Shown here: piece by piece, positions 1 to 9,692 of the stretch
How the letters are laid out: every line of letters starts with the position of its first letter
Numbering within the stretch: position 1 is the first letter of the stretch
The notes under the pieces: model-generated
Databases searched by the model: none
Told to the model about the DNA's origin: nothing
What the model saw: only the letters and a program-made list of their open reading frames with translations
From: Calamus simplicifolius
Lineage: Eukaryota > Streptophyta > Magnoliopsida > Arecales > Arecaceae
Direction of reading: 5' to 3'
DNA length: 64,000 nucleotides
Assembly: GCA_900491605.1 (NCBI GenBank)
Contig: UESW01004361.1
Span: 528,886 to 592,885, forward strand
Made by a program: the position numbers and the translations under genes

Positions 1-434
1 ACCAATCTCATTCATATTAGCATTATTAGCAACTAAGCAATGATTACTAGTAGACAATTGTCTAAATCAATCAAGTATACATTGCCATTTCTATTTCCAA
101 TAAAAATAATGCTATTATCAATGGGATTAGAAACAGTGCAGATAGATGCTTCGAATGATACTTTAAAACCTTTATCACATAATTGGCTAATACTAATTAA
201 ATTATGTTTTAAACCATTAACATATAAAATATTTTCAATATATGTGGAGGGAGTTATTTGAATATTACCAAACCCCATGATTTGGCCTTTGCCATTGTCA
301 CCAAACGTAACAACTCCTCCTCTTTTGCTTTCAAGGGTGATGAATTGATCCTTGTCACCCGTCATGTGTCTTAAGCAGCCACTATCGAGATACCACTTTC
401 GCTTTGATCTTTTGGCCGCAAGACACTCCTGCAA
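1..434 (-). pseudogene. copia pol fragment: protease and GAG-pre-integrase start
   Basis: Minus-strand reading gives an aspartic protease start with the active-site motif DSG in the context WYLDSGCLRHMTGD, followed by the usual FGDN(G)KG stretch and a conserved block ending in LISISQLCDKGFKVSF. This is the protease and downstream region of a Ty1/copia polyprotein, which would process Gag-Pol inside the virus-like particle. The frame is open from 434 to 33 and then shifts; sequence related to the pre-integrase region continues to base 1. Copy B has the matching region near 39200-39540. Confidence 0.85.
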
Positions 435-662
435 AAATAATTAAGTCTTATATTTAGGTACCCAAGCCTTCTTGGGTCCTTCATGGTTAGTAGCATAAAA
501 GATTATTCCTTTGGGAACCCATATTTTCTTTTCTTTACTACTTAAATTTTTGTTACTGTTTCTCACATTACATTCATAGGATTTATGGCCTTTCTTGTTA
601 CAATAATAACATGTAACATTATCTCTATTTTATTCTTTTCTAAAGAAGTTTTTGACAAAATT
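435..662 (-). pseudogene. copia gag 3' end, second CCHC zinc knuckle (degenerate)
   Basis: No long ORF is open here, but the minus strand still encodes a zinc-knuckle remnant (C-x2-C-x4-H-x4-C, reading CNKKGHKSYEC near 560-605) followed by a block ending in GPKKAWVPK. Copy B keeps the same block at 39562-39792. It joins the gag reading frame at 663-2092 to the protease fragment at 33-434; frameshifts at both joints break continuity. Confidence 0.7.
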
Positions 663-2092
663 TTATTTTATGTTAGGTCTATATCCTAATCCAGCCTTAT
701 CAAATATGGCTCTTTGATTACCTAATAATAAATTAAGTTTTTCAGAACTATAAGTAAATTTATCAACAATATTCTTATATTTATCTACTTCCTTCTTTAA
801 TTTATCATTTTCATTGAAAATTGACTCTTTTTCTTTTGTCAAATTTTCATTTTCAGATTTTAGCATCTTAATCTCATTAGTAAGATTATCTTTTTCTTTA
901 ATGAGAATTGAATTATCATTTTTCAGAAATCTATATTTCCTTTTTAAAACTTTAAAATCATCAACTAGTTCATTAAAAGCTTCAAACAATTCATCAAATG
1001 CAAAATCATCACAAGGATTTTCAGAACTTACCTCGTTGTCGTCGTTTGCCATAAAGCAAGTGTTTGCAACTTCTTTTTGACCTTCCTTTGAAGATGATTC
1101 ATCACTGTCACTCCAGGTTGCAACATAGGCTTTCTTCTTCTTCTTGTAGGTTTTCTTTAGTAGAGGACAATCATATCTAAAGTGCCCCAGTTTCTTACAC
1201 TCATAGCAAATTAAGGGGTCTTTCTCTTTGTCCTTGTCTTTGTCCTTTTCTCTTTCTCCTTCCATCTTAATTCTAGATTTCTTCTTGTGGAAGGATTTCT
1301 TTCTTCTCATGAATTTTTTGAATTTTCTAGCTAGAAGAGCAGTCTCATCATCATCATCGTTATCACTGCAGCTCTCCTCACTTTCTGCAGCCTTAAGAGA
1401 TATAGTCTTCTTCTTTTTAACATCTTCTCTATGTGCTGCTTCATGGTTAACTCATGGGTCATTAGTGATCCAAGTAGCTCCTCCAAGGGTAAAGTGTTGA
1501 GGTCCTTGGCTTCTTGGATTGCTGTCACCTTTGCTTTCCAAGTCCTTGGAAGTGAACTAAGAATTTTGCGAACAAGTTTAGAATTAGTATAAATCTTACC
1601 TAGACTTTTCAAACCATTTACAATGTCGGTGAATCTAGTATACATGCATGCTATAGTTTCAGTTTGTTCCATGCTGAATAATTCATACTTATGAACAAGA
1701 ATATTTATCTTAGATTCTTTAACTTGATTTGTGCCCTTATGGGTAACCTCTAATCTATCCCATATCTCTTTTGCAGAATTACATGTAGAGATACGATTAA
1801 ATTCGTTAGTATCTAATGAATAATATAAAACATTCATGGCTTTAGCATTAAGCTAAGCCATTTTCCTATCATTCTCATTCCAATCCCTTTCGGGCTTAGG
1901 AACAATAGAACCATCAACTATGTGTGTGGGTGTGCTAGGTCCATTAATTATAACACTCCACAATTCATAATCTGAAGCTTGAATGAATATTCTCATTCTT
2001 GCTTTCCAATATGAATAGTTAGAACCATTAAACAAGGGATGTCTATTTGCAGAATGACCTTCAGCAAATGAAGATCCAACTTGAGCTACCAT
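663..2092 (-). pseudogene. copia gag (UBN2-type capsid plus zinc knuckle), broken
   Basis: The start codon is at 2092, about 50 bases downstream of the primer site. The N-terminal block (LFNGSNYSYWKARM) and the following helices are the UBN2-type gag capsid region of plant copia elements. The central part (1331-1837) continues with the conserved block MYTRFTDIVNGLKSLGK. A CCHC knuckle (CYECKKLGHFRYDC) lies near 1150-1215, followed by a long Lys/Glu/Asn-rich coiled coil to 663. The frame is interrupted by TAG at 1853-1855, where copy B has CAG, and by a frameshift near 1330. Gag would form the virus-like particle and bind RNA; this copy cannot make it intact. Confidence 0.9.
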
Positions 2093-2139
2093 TTGGATCT
2101 TTAGCTCTTGATCGTGTGATCAAATAAACAATGAGCACA

Positions 2140-2152
2140 AGCTCTGATACCA
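2140..2152 (-). other. Primer binding site (initiator tRNA-Met)
   Basis: The minus strand reads TGGTATCAGAGCT two bases inside the 5' LTR end. This is the classic plant primer site complementary to the 3' end of initiator tRNA-Met. It fixes the element's orientation as minus. Confidence 0.93.
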
Positions 2153-2970
2153 ATTGTTAGCCCAGATGGCAACCCAAGAGGAGGGGTGAATTGGGTTCTT
2201 TAAAAAAATTTAACCTTTTAACAACTATGTGCTTGAAGATAGATGAAATGCAATGCGAATGTTAAGTACAACCAAGGAGATAGAGAAAGAGATAATCAAA
2301 GCATGGCAAACACAAAGGTTTTATAGTGGTTCGGTGTATCCAACACCTACGTCCACTCCCAAGATCCACTTGGGTCCACACTATAATTCTCTTGATTACA
2401 GTTGAGTTGTTTTACAAGATCACAACTCAAACTTATTGTTTCCCAGGAATCACAACGAACCCAGCCGATTTTCTGGGCTCACCAGCACAAAACCCTAAAC
2501 TCAAGCTAATCTAGCTTGACCCAAGGTATACTACCTCCACTAGTTCAATCCCCTTGATAGAACTAGCACAAACAAGAAAGAATAATGTTTTTCAATAATA
2601 CAAAGCTCCTCAAATAAGCGAATATTCAAAATGAATAAGCAAGGTTAGAAAAGCCTGTTTTGAAGATTATTGAATTTGAGCTTTTCTTCTTTTCTTCTTT
2701 TCCTCTTCTTTCTGGAGATGTTGAATCAGGCCTCAGCTTTGATTCATTGCAAATGTTGCAGATGAGAAGTTGAGAAAATAGAGCTTTTTCTTCTATTTTG
2801 AGAATCCTTCGATTTTTCCAATATGAGCGCCTTGGATTTCTCTTTGAGCTTTTTGGAGTGGAAGAATTTGAGTTTGGATACTTTTCTCTTTGATTTCAGG
2901 CTCAAGACTTCTCGGATTTTTGATTTGTATTCACTCCGATTTTTTCATTTTTTTTAACGAGCTTTCTCCC

Positions 2971-2980
2971 CTTTTTATAG
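2971..2980 (-). promoter_or_regulatory. TATA box of copia copy A LTR
   Basis: The minus strand reads CTATAAAAAG about 660 bases from the LTR start, just downstream of the motif array. Copy B has the equivalent CCTATAAAAT box near 33366-33376. This is the likely RNA polymerase II promoter of the element. Confidence 0.7.
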
Positions 2981-3129
2981 ATTTCCTTTAATCTGTTTTT
3001 GGTGAGAAAACTAGCCGTTGGAATGTACCTGAAAAGTTTTTCCAAACAAAATATATCCGTTAGAAGTTAGGTAAAAAGAAAATATTACCGTTAGAGCTGA
3101 TCTGGCATTTTAAAATTTCATTCCAGATA

Positions 3130-3475
3130 GGTTGGAGTCGGCTCCAACTTCTCAAGTGTCGGCTCCAAGTCGTTTATCCAAAAATAGAAAGTTCTGAGTT
3201 CGTCGAGGAGTCGGCTCGAAAAAGTTAGGTGTCGGCTTGCCATACTCAGGTATCGGCTCCAAAAGACTGTAAGTGTCGGCTCCGAGGTAGTCAAAAATCA
3301 AACGTTCTGTCCCCGCATCGGAGTCGGCTCCAGACATTGTAAGTGTCGATACCGAAACTCTGGGTATTGGCTCCGAAACTCTAGGTGTCGGCTCCGGACC
3401 GTATCAAAAATCAGAAGAATATTTGACTGGCCATGGGGTCGGCTCCAGCATTCCTAGGTGTCGACTCCAGGCTCT
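3130..3475 (-). promoter_or_regulatory. U3 array of GGAGCCGAC(A)CC motifs
   Basis: On the plus strand the motif GTCGGCTCC or a one- or two-base variant recurs about twelve times in 345 bases. I count eight exact GTCGGC hexamers, at irregular spacings of roughly 20-60 bases. On the element's sense strand this is GCCGAC, which matches the DRE/CRT core (RCCGAC) bound by DREB/CBF factors. The array lies 150-500 bases upstream of the TATA box, where an enhancer would sit, and is present in all three LTRs of this family in the window. Function is inferred. Confidence 0.6.
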
Positions 3476-3640
3476 GAAACTTTGAAACTTATATTTTGCA
3501 ATTGATTCAAAACACGTTTCTTAATGCCTTTAAATCAACCAAATATTTTTAAGCCCTGAAACACTTATCAAATCTATTAGTAATCAAATAAATATACTCA
3601 ATTCCTTTATTAATCATCAAAATCAATAATTGGGTCAACA

Positions 3641-3917
3641 GCTCACTCCTTCACTGAAAAACTCCATTGAAGCTCCAGCAGAGCTCCCCGGCACCTCGAG
3701 TGGCCATCCTAGAGGGACTCTTCTGCGAGAGCCTTCTTCTCATATCTGCTTGATATGAATCTTCACTGACTTGGGCATCGGAGGGTCATCCACAGAGGGC
3801 CACCCCCAATGCTTTCTGCGTGAGGGCTGTTTTGTAGGCTTCACTCGAATGAGAGATTGGCATCTGAATCCGAAGGTGGGCTGCACCCGAGTTGGAGAAC
3901 GAATTTCTACATCAACA
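3641..3917 (+). repeat. Gypsy (Tat) LTR fragment, U5 end
   Basis: This stretch matches the 3' part of the LTRs at 15680-15952 and 31080-31350: shared blocks include GAGAGCCTTCT, CATCGGAGGGTC and GAGGGCCACCCCCA, in the same order. It ends in ATCAACA at 3917, like the CGACAACA end of those LTRs. The left part was cut by insertion of copia copy A. The right end abuts the inverted-repeat arm starting at 3918, so the gypsy element probably inserted there. It is diverged, so it is an old relative rather than a recent copy. Confidence 0.75.
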
Positions 3918-4266
3918 CTTCCCAACTCCTAACCTGACGACTAAAACAAACAACCAAACCATACTCTCCTCCTTTCTCTCTTAATATTTTTCTTTGCCCT
4001 CAGAGTTGTGCTTCCAATGGAATAGTACATTGTCGCCGGAGTGGAAGAATTCGTCGCCATTGCCATTGTATTTGAACGAGAAAGCTTTATAAATAAGAAG
4101 AGGAAGACATGGGCTTGCAGCAGCGGTGCCACCACGATCGGCGGGTGATCCCAGCCGAACCATGCGCTCTTCGCTGCCGCGCTGCTGATCCTCATCGTCT
4201 TCGCTTCGCTCTCCATTCTCGCCCCGCCCCTCCCCTCCCCGACCACCCCTCCTTCCCCCACCCGGC

Positions 4267-4267
<1 letters not shown>
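3918..4267 (+). repeat. Inverted repeat, left arm (copy of O-fucosyltransferase-like exon 1 region)
   Basis: The segment is the reverse complement of 8637-8972, with many small differences. It contains an AT-rich upstream part (TTTATAAATAAG before an ATG at 4109) and a GC-rich coding-like part. One frame from 4109 gives a basic start (MGLQQRCHH), and the next frame gives a hydrophobic run (ALLILIVFASLSILA) like a signal anchor. The two are out of frame in both arms. Homology stops at an AT microsatellite on the inner side and at a gypsy LTR end on the outer side. Confidence 0.8.
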
Positions 4268-4268
<1 letters not shown>

Positions 4269-4330
<62 letters not shown>

Positions 4331-4350
4331 ATATATATATATATATATAT
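4269..4350. repeat. (AT)n microsatellite
   Basis: About 40 AT units with one interruption (ATCT near 4328). It sits exactly at the inner breakpoint of the left inverted-repeat arm. Confidence 0.97.
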
Positions 4351-4413
4351 TTGAAGACTTTATATGTTTAATTGACTAATTTTTAACTATGTTCATTTGT
4401 TTTCTTTTAACAG

Positions 4414-4597
4414 AAATGGAAACAATGATAGTTCAAGCAGCAATTTGTGAGTATAAAAGCAGTGGGTTTTTAGGCCCATGCTTTACCAGTGATGATTGTG
4501 ATTATACATGCCAAAAAGAATATTGTGCGATAAGAAATGCCAAGGAGGACATTGCAACCACTTTTTGGGCACATGCAAATGCACCGTAGAATGCTAA
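4414..4597 (+). pseudogene. Plant defensin-like exon 2, frameshifted
   Basis: A pyrimidine-rich acceptor (TTTTCTTTTAACAG) ends at 4413. The exon then encodes a pattern typical of the mature part of plant defensins: Cys, ten residues containing Ser and GP before the second Cys, C-x5-C, then C-x3-C. The frame then slips. In the shifted frame the missing half appears: GGHC (the G-x-C element), then C-x-C, then a final Cys and TAA at 4595-4597. Cys spacing C-x3-C ... G-x-C ... C-x-C is the CS-alpha-beta signature. The loop between the fourth and fifth Cys is longer than usual, and the indel lies in it. Defensins are secreted antimicrobial peptides. No convincing first exon with signal peptide was found in frame. 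Likely a pseudogene. Confidence 0.68.
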
Positions 4598-4739
4598 AAG
4601 TGTCATCTTCAATTGAGATGATCATATAGTCCTTCAATTTTTAGAATAAAATATGATGTCTTATTTTGAGGACTTGTTAGGTTCTTCTTTCTGCTGTTAA
4701 CTTTGAATAAATCTTTTGGAGAGAGCTTTAGTATCAAAA
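4598..4739. other. 3' flank of defensin-like exon
   Basis: AT-rich sequence with AATAAAATATG near 4645 and GAATAAATC near 4705, either of which could be an old poly(A) signal. No other feature was recognised. Confidence 0.35.
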
Positions 4740-5273
4740 GTATATTTTAGTTCCATATTTATTTCCATATTAGATAGAAACGAAAGTGTTATATACTTAT
4801 AACCCAAGTTTACTTGTTATCAATTAATTTTTATTTAAGTTTTTGGGCCACATGATTTTAACTTGCTAACGAGTTAATTGGGCTACCAAGTGGGCTTGAA
4901 GCATTATAAATGGTATGAGAGCCGACTCAAGTATGTGAAAATTGATGGGCATAAGGAAATAGCTATCCATGGGATGTTGGTAGAATTTTATCATGACATA
5001 GAGCCATCTTTACAGCATCAATGATATTAATGACTTAGCTCAAAGTTTGATTATGGCTAACTTATAGCGTATGACTAGGGCATCGCATTATAAGAGGGAA
5101 GATTATGACATCCCAGATTTAGTTCAACATTGAATAGAAAACAAGTATTATGTGCTTATAATTTAAGTTCACTTGCTACCAATTAATTACTTTCACTCAC
5201 TCAAATTTCTTGGTCATATGATTTTGATTCACTAATGAGTTAATTAAACTAGTAGGTGGACTTGAGCATTAAA
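4740..5273 (+). mobile_element. TRIM-like miniature LTR retrotransposon (non-coding)
   Basis: Two related direct repeats of about 170 bases lie about 360 bases apart (about 4740-4910 and 5106-5273). They share CTTATAA, AAGTT(T/C)ACTTG, TA(T/C)CAATTAATT and AGTTAATT blocks. Directly after the first repeat is TGGTATGAGAGCC (4911-4923), one mismatch from the initiator-Met primer site. Directly before the second is a purine tract AAGAGGGAAGA, then TGACATCCCAG as LTR start. Short LTRs, primer site, polypurine tract and no coding capacity define a TRIM. The ends are degenerate, so the boundaries are approximate. Confidence 0.65.
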
Positions 5274-6284
5274 TTAAAGTTTCAAAATTTAAATGCCAAG
5301 AGTTCCTCCTAAAGATCTTATCCACTTTTAAGAAATTTTGCTACATTTCTAAAACGATGCAAGTGGGGAATTATTTCCAAGTAGAAGTGCATATCCAGCC
5401 AAACGTTTAAAATGACAATAGTATAGTTTTATTCACATAAATAATTAATTTCAAAATTAATACTATATCAGAATAGTCAAATATTAAATTAATATTATAT
5501 TAGCAAATTTTCCATCAGTAGTCTTCTGCTTGTGTTTTCAATATTGATCAAATGTAAGAGAACAGCCAAGAATTAAACCAAAATACTTTGGTGATGGTTA
5601 ATATGAAATATGAAATCCAAGCACTCCACCATTAATTCTATATAAAGAGGGACATATAAGAGTGCAGCATTTTAAATGATAAAAAATATCATCTATGGCA
5701 AGTTCAAAATTTAAAAAAAATAAAAAAAGGAAAAAGAAAAATACTAGACAATGTAAATAAGTGGCTATCAGTGAAATAGAGATAGAAAAATATAAAACAT
5801 TATCCCTATATCCCCAAAATTGAAAAAAAGGATGTTTTGGTTTGACCAAAATTATAAGGACAAGTTTGGTAGGTTTAGGTGAACCAACTTGTGTGGTCAA
5901 ATTTCTTATATTTGTTTTATTTATGCCAATTTTTTTATATTTTTTTAGAAAAATCAAATCCTAAATATAGATTGTTTTACGACATTCGAGAAGATTTTGG
6001 ATCATTCTATAAGCTCCGAAGGACTTAGAGGGAGAGTAAAAAAAGAAAAGAACCGATTTATTATTACTTTTATTGAGCTATTAGCAATTTTAATATAAGA
6101 GGAGACTTAATATATCAAAAAATCAAAAATCAAATATATTCAATCTTTACGTTTAGCACATAGGTAGATATCATAATTGTAGTATCAATATTACATGACA
6201 ATAGACCTCATTATATACTTTTCAATACCATATTTATTCATTACAAAACACACAACTTTAATTGAAAAAAAAATGTAGGGAAAT
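5274..6284. other. AT-rich intergenic DNA, no gene seen
   Basis: Low-complexity AT-rich sequence. The one longer minus-strand frame (5598-5957) is rich in Phe, Ile and Leu, which is expected from A/T tracts, and resembles nothing I know. Confidence 0.6.
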
Positions 6285-6440
6285 TACCATCAAGCTCTCG
6301 GTTTGATGGTATCACCCCTTGCCATGCAAGGGAACGGCGTCCGATTCTAGTTAGAGGAGTCAACACCAAGGGTAGAGTGCGTATAGGATGGTAAAGATGG
6401 TGCTTAGCCCCTCCTAGCCTTAAAATATGTTTTTTTCTTA
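6285..6440 (+). mobile_element. Possible SINE (tRNA-like head)
   Basis: A GC-richer block inside AT-rich DNA begins with sequence like a tRNA A box (AGCTCTCGGTTTGATGG) and, about 40 bases on, a B-box-like GCGTCCGATTCTAG. It then runs through an unrelated body to a T-rich tail (ATGTTTTTTTCTT). A pol III head and T tail suggest a plant SINE. No clear target duplication was found. It could also be a fragment of another repeat. Confidence 0.35.
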
Positions 6441-6821
6441 AAAAAAAAAGTGGGCAGATTGTGAAGTTGTTAATATGATTGATGTGATCAAACAGTAAGG
6501 TACTAGATCATCCCATCTGAAATGACAGCTGAATTACCGAATACTTCATAAAAAATGCTCATTAGAAACCTGATACAAAGACAAGGTCAAAACTCTTCCA
6601 ATAAAACTAATCCAAATTTTATGAAATTTACCAAATCATCTTATACAATAATATCTACTGACTTCACCTTATGAATAGCATTATATAGTTCTCAAGAACA
6701 AGGCACATTATAGTTCAAATTCAGAATGTTGTGGAACGGAACCAGCATGTCTTCACAAGAAACAAAGTGGCATGAAAGACTTTTCAAACAGAGCAAAAAC
6801 ATGTCCACTGACAACACTCAT

Positions 6822-6892
<71 letters not shown>

Positions 6893-8019
6893 AGTTATGC
6901 GTGAAAGACTTTTCAAACATAGCAATAATACCTATAGGCTCTTTGAAGGAAGTGATTCTTTATAAAGGATCCATGTTTCTCTAATTGAGAAGTCTTCAAA
7001 TAATGATGGTATTAGATGACACGGGATTCCAATAATGACTTAATAATAGCAGGTAAATTGGTAATGCATTCATATGGCCTCCTAAAGGAAAAGAAAAAAA
7101 AAAAAAAAAGCAGGAACGTCTATAAATAGTAGTGTATAGCATAAGTTGGATGGTTGGAGCAGAAGAATGTACTAAACAACTGGACTCCACCACGAACATA
7201 TTCTGTGATAGCGAACAGACTAAGATTCTATAATAAGAAGAGAAACCAATTGCAGCTGCTGCCTTTCTGTTGGCACCCAAGTCTTGTTCTGTTGGCACCC
7301 AAGTCTTTTGAAAAAGAGGTGATAAAATGTAGTATAATATTACTATGTAATCTGAGGCCAAAAGCATGTAAAATTATATAGAGCACTTGATGATCATGTT
7401 GGCGATGGGAATTAAGCACGAAAAATTGTAGGAATTTAACTTCATGGGCAAGGGAGATGTTTGAGTTCATTTCCACATTGTTGGATCTTGGGAGGACAGC
7501 TAGAAGAGCAACATCAAAAAGACATGAGCAAATCAAACAAGCAAGAAAGCAACGAGCATCCACAAGAAACAAATTTCCCACAATTATAGTAAATTGTGCT
7601 GAAAATCTCTCTCATATCAAATGAAGGTGGCCAATGACTTTCTTTTTTGTCTCTAAGCACCTCAGTAATCTAATCTGAGACAGAGATGGAAATATACTCC
7701 TTTCAAAGAAAAAGGATGGTCTCATGATGTGGAGAAATAATTTATATTATCGAACTGCAAATAAAATCAGTAATTAAAAAGCCAAGTTTCTGCCAACTTA
7801 TCGTAGATCATTCAACAAGGTCAAGTTTTTTTCCCATAGAAACTTCACAAACTTATAACTGCTCTGGTCAACCATTACCCGATTCAAGATCCTGACCAAA
7901 GACTAGTTTTGGAATTCTAATTGAATCAAATTTGTGCCACACAAAATACAAAAAAAAAAAAAAAAAAAAAAAAAAGAAAGAAAGAAGGAAATAACATTGG
8001 CACTGGACAAAAATCTCAC
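6441..8019. other. AT-rich DNA with microsatellites; possible intron of the O-fucosyltransferase-like fragment
   Basis: No exon or known repeat was recognised. Two 27-base direct repeats (GAAAGACTTTTCAAACA near 6773 and 6901) flank the TA microsatellite, a small tandem duplication. A poly(A) run lies at about 7952-7974. If the gene at 8020-8785 was once complete, this would be its third intron, but I found no continuation of the fucosyltransferase domain. Confidence 0.4.
6825..6887. repeat. (TA)n microsatellite
   Basis: About 30 uninterrupted TA units. Confidence 0.97.
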
Positions 8020-8785
8020 CCCTGTTTGCTGCTGGTTTAATCCTCCACTGGTCGCAACAATGCTGCCGCGAAAAAAATTACAATTAAATAGAATAAAAAT
8101 GAATCAATAATATGATTTAAAACCAAAAACTCAACCAACACATCATAAACCTCAAAATCGTATTCGATTTCCCAGTAATCTCTGCTTTTCGATTACATTT
8201 TCCAGCTAAAAAAATTCCATTTTTTTTTTAAATGTTAACACATACTCGTGAATTCACTGCTCGCATTGCTGCATCCATGGAAGTCCTTCGCCTGCTTCGA
8301 ACCCCACAGATCACTCACCGGACTCCCTCCCCACCTCCACTCTATATATATGCATGCGAAAAAATAAAATAAAATAAAGGAGAAAATAAAAAAACCAAAT
8401 GAAACAAAGCATCAGCCCAATCAAGCTAGAGAACAAAAACTACGAACTGGGACACTAAACGTATCGGCAGCGACCACGTTCCTCTGCAGCTCCGCCGGAT
8501 TCTTTAGCTAAAACATGGAGCAAAAATGGCAGTGAGAAAATCAAAGAAGAAAAGCGATGGAGAAAGAGAAAGGATTGATGGAGTACAAGGAGGGAGGGGT
8601 GGTTGGGACAGCGGCGGTGGAAGAGGGGCCGGGTGGGGGAAGGAGGGGTGGTCAGGGAAGGGAGGGGCTGGGCGAGAAGGGAGAGCGAGGCGAAGACGAC
8701 GAGGAGCAGCAGCGCGGTGGCGGCGAGCTAATGGTTTGGCTAGGATCACCCGCCGGTTGTGGTGGCGCCGCCGCTGCAAGCCCAT
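8020..8785 (-). pseudogene. Plant O-fucosyltransferase-like gene, 5' exons only
   Basis: Minus strand. Exon 1 starts at ATG 8785 (MGLQRRRHHNRR, basic), followed one frame over by a hydrophobic stretch (ALLLLVVFASLSLLA), the layout of a type II Golgi membrane anchor. Exon 2 (about 8341-8246, flanked by AG and GT) encodes DLWGSKQAKDFHGCSNASSE, matching the region before the catalytic domain of plant O-fucosyltransferase-like proteins (PF10250 family). Exon 3 (about 8062-8020) encodes IVATSGGLNQQQTG, the family's hallmark GGLNQ block, where Arg usually replaces the last Gln. The family transfers fucose from GDP-fucose in the Golgi. The frame break in exon 1, imperfect phase between exons 2 and 3 and absence of later exons argue for a truncated pseudogene. 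Confidence 0.62.
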
Positions 8786-8972
8786 GTCTTCCTCTTCTTA
8801 TTTAAAAAGCTTTCTCGTTCAAATACAACGGCGACGGCGACGAATTCTTCCACTCCGGCGACGACGTACGATTCCATTGGAAGCACAACTGCTGGGGTGA
8901 AGAAAAATATTAAGAGAGAGAGAGAGAGGAGGAGAGTATGGTTTGGTTGTTTGTTTTAGTCGTCGGGTTAGG
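8637..8972 (-). repeat. Inverted repeat, right arm
   Basis: This is the partner of 3918-4267. Here the arm is in its likely native place, since exon 1 of the fucosyltransferase-like fragment continues beyond the arm into 8636-8461. The outer end at 8972 only marks where a gypsy LTR cut the other copy, so the original duplication may have been longer. Confidence 0.8.
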
Positions 8973-9692
8973 AGTTGGGAAGTATCCAATAGGTTAGGGC
9001 GGGGTTGGATCATGGGAATTGTGGTCTATTAACAGTTATAAAATGGAGGGAATATATCCGAATTTGGAATACGAAGAGAACCAGCACTTCTCTTACAGCA
9101 ATCAAGGGAATTTTTTTTTTTTTTACTTTTTAAATACTTAAAGACCATATAAATTGCATAAAAATATAGTTATTATAATTGCATAAAAATAGTATTATAA
9201 TTATAATATATTATGTAGTAAAATAAGATAATATAATCATATATAAAAATACTATAATAGTTAAAAGTATAATATATTATCTTTTATAATTCTTATTCTA
9301 AAAACGTTCACTTAGTTTGGTTTTCAAATATATGTTAAAGTCTTATAATACTTTCAAATATAATTATTAAATAATAAATAATTTTTTTTTTGTAAAAGTT
9401 CTCTTTTTAAAAGCTTTATTGCTTAATGTTTTATTTTCAAAAGTTCTCTTTCTAACAACTTAGGCCTTTAGTGGTTGGTCAATCGAAACCGTAAGTCATT
9501 CTTAGGTAAATCTGGCCTATCAAATGGTTTGTAAACTAAACTAATCCATGAACACACACTACTCTACAATAATGTGCAAATGGGGGCCATAATAATATGC
9601 TCATTATTTGGTATGGTCTATGAGTCATGTAGCAGATCAAGCCTACTCAAGAATTAATGGCTCAAAAATCCACTGAATGTGTTGGTTATCTT
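8973..9692. other. AT-rich intergenic DNA
   Basis: Upstream flank of the fucosyltransferase-like fragment, then strongly AT-rich sequence (9110-9440) with T runs. No gene or named repeat was recognised. Confidence 0.5.

Larger units (their letters stand above)
1..3640 (-). mobile_element. Ty1/copia SIRE-type retrotransposon, copy A (partial, 5' part)
   Basis: On the minus strand this reads 5' LTR (2155-3640), primer binding site, gag, protease and the start of the integrase region, then runs off the window at base 1. Gag and LTR closely match the complete copy at 32528-42764, so the two belong to one family. Large LTRs of about 1.5 kb, an initiator-Met primer site and the envelope-like ORF of the sister copy fit the SIRE/Maximus group of plant copia elements. 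Several stops and frameshifts make this copy non-coding. The right end abuts a gypsy LTR fragment, so the element probably inserted into that LTR; the target duplication cannot be tested because the other end is outside the window. Confidence 0.92.
2155..3640 (-). repeat. 5' LTR of copia copy A
   Basis: The 1486-bp LTR begins TGTTGACCCAATTATTG on the minus strand (at 3640) and ends CATCTGGGCTAACA (at 2155), giving standard TG...CA ends. It is closely similar to the two LTRs of copy B (1470 and 1494 bp). It holds a TATA box near 2975 and an array of GGAGCCGAC-type motifs upstream of it. Confidence 0.93.

Noticed and set aside
4109..4354. 81-codon ORF ending in a Tyr-Ile repeat
   Set aside because: The end is only the AT microsatellite; the start is the inverted-repeat copy of exon 1, not an independent gene.
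4740..5273. Cassandra-type TRIM carrying a 5S RNA promoter
   Set aside because: I saw no 5S rRNA-like A, IE or C box in the LTR-like repeats.
8526..8959. Arg/Gly-rich plus-strand proteins at 8526-8959
   Set aside because: Opposite strand of the GC-rich exon 1 of the fucosyltransferase-like fragment.
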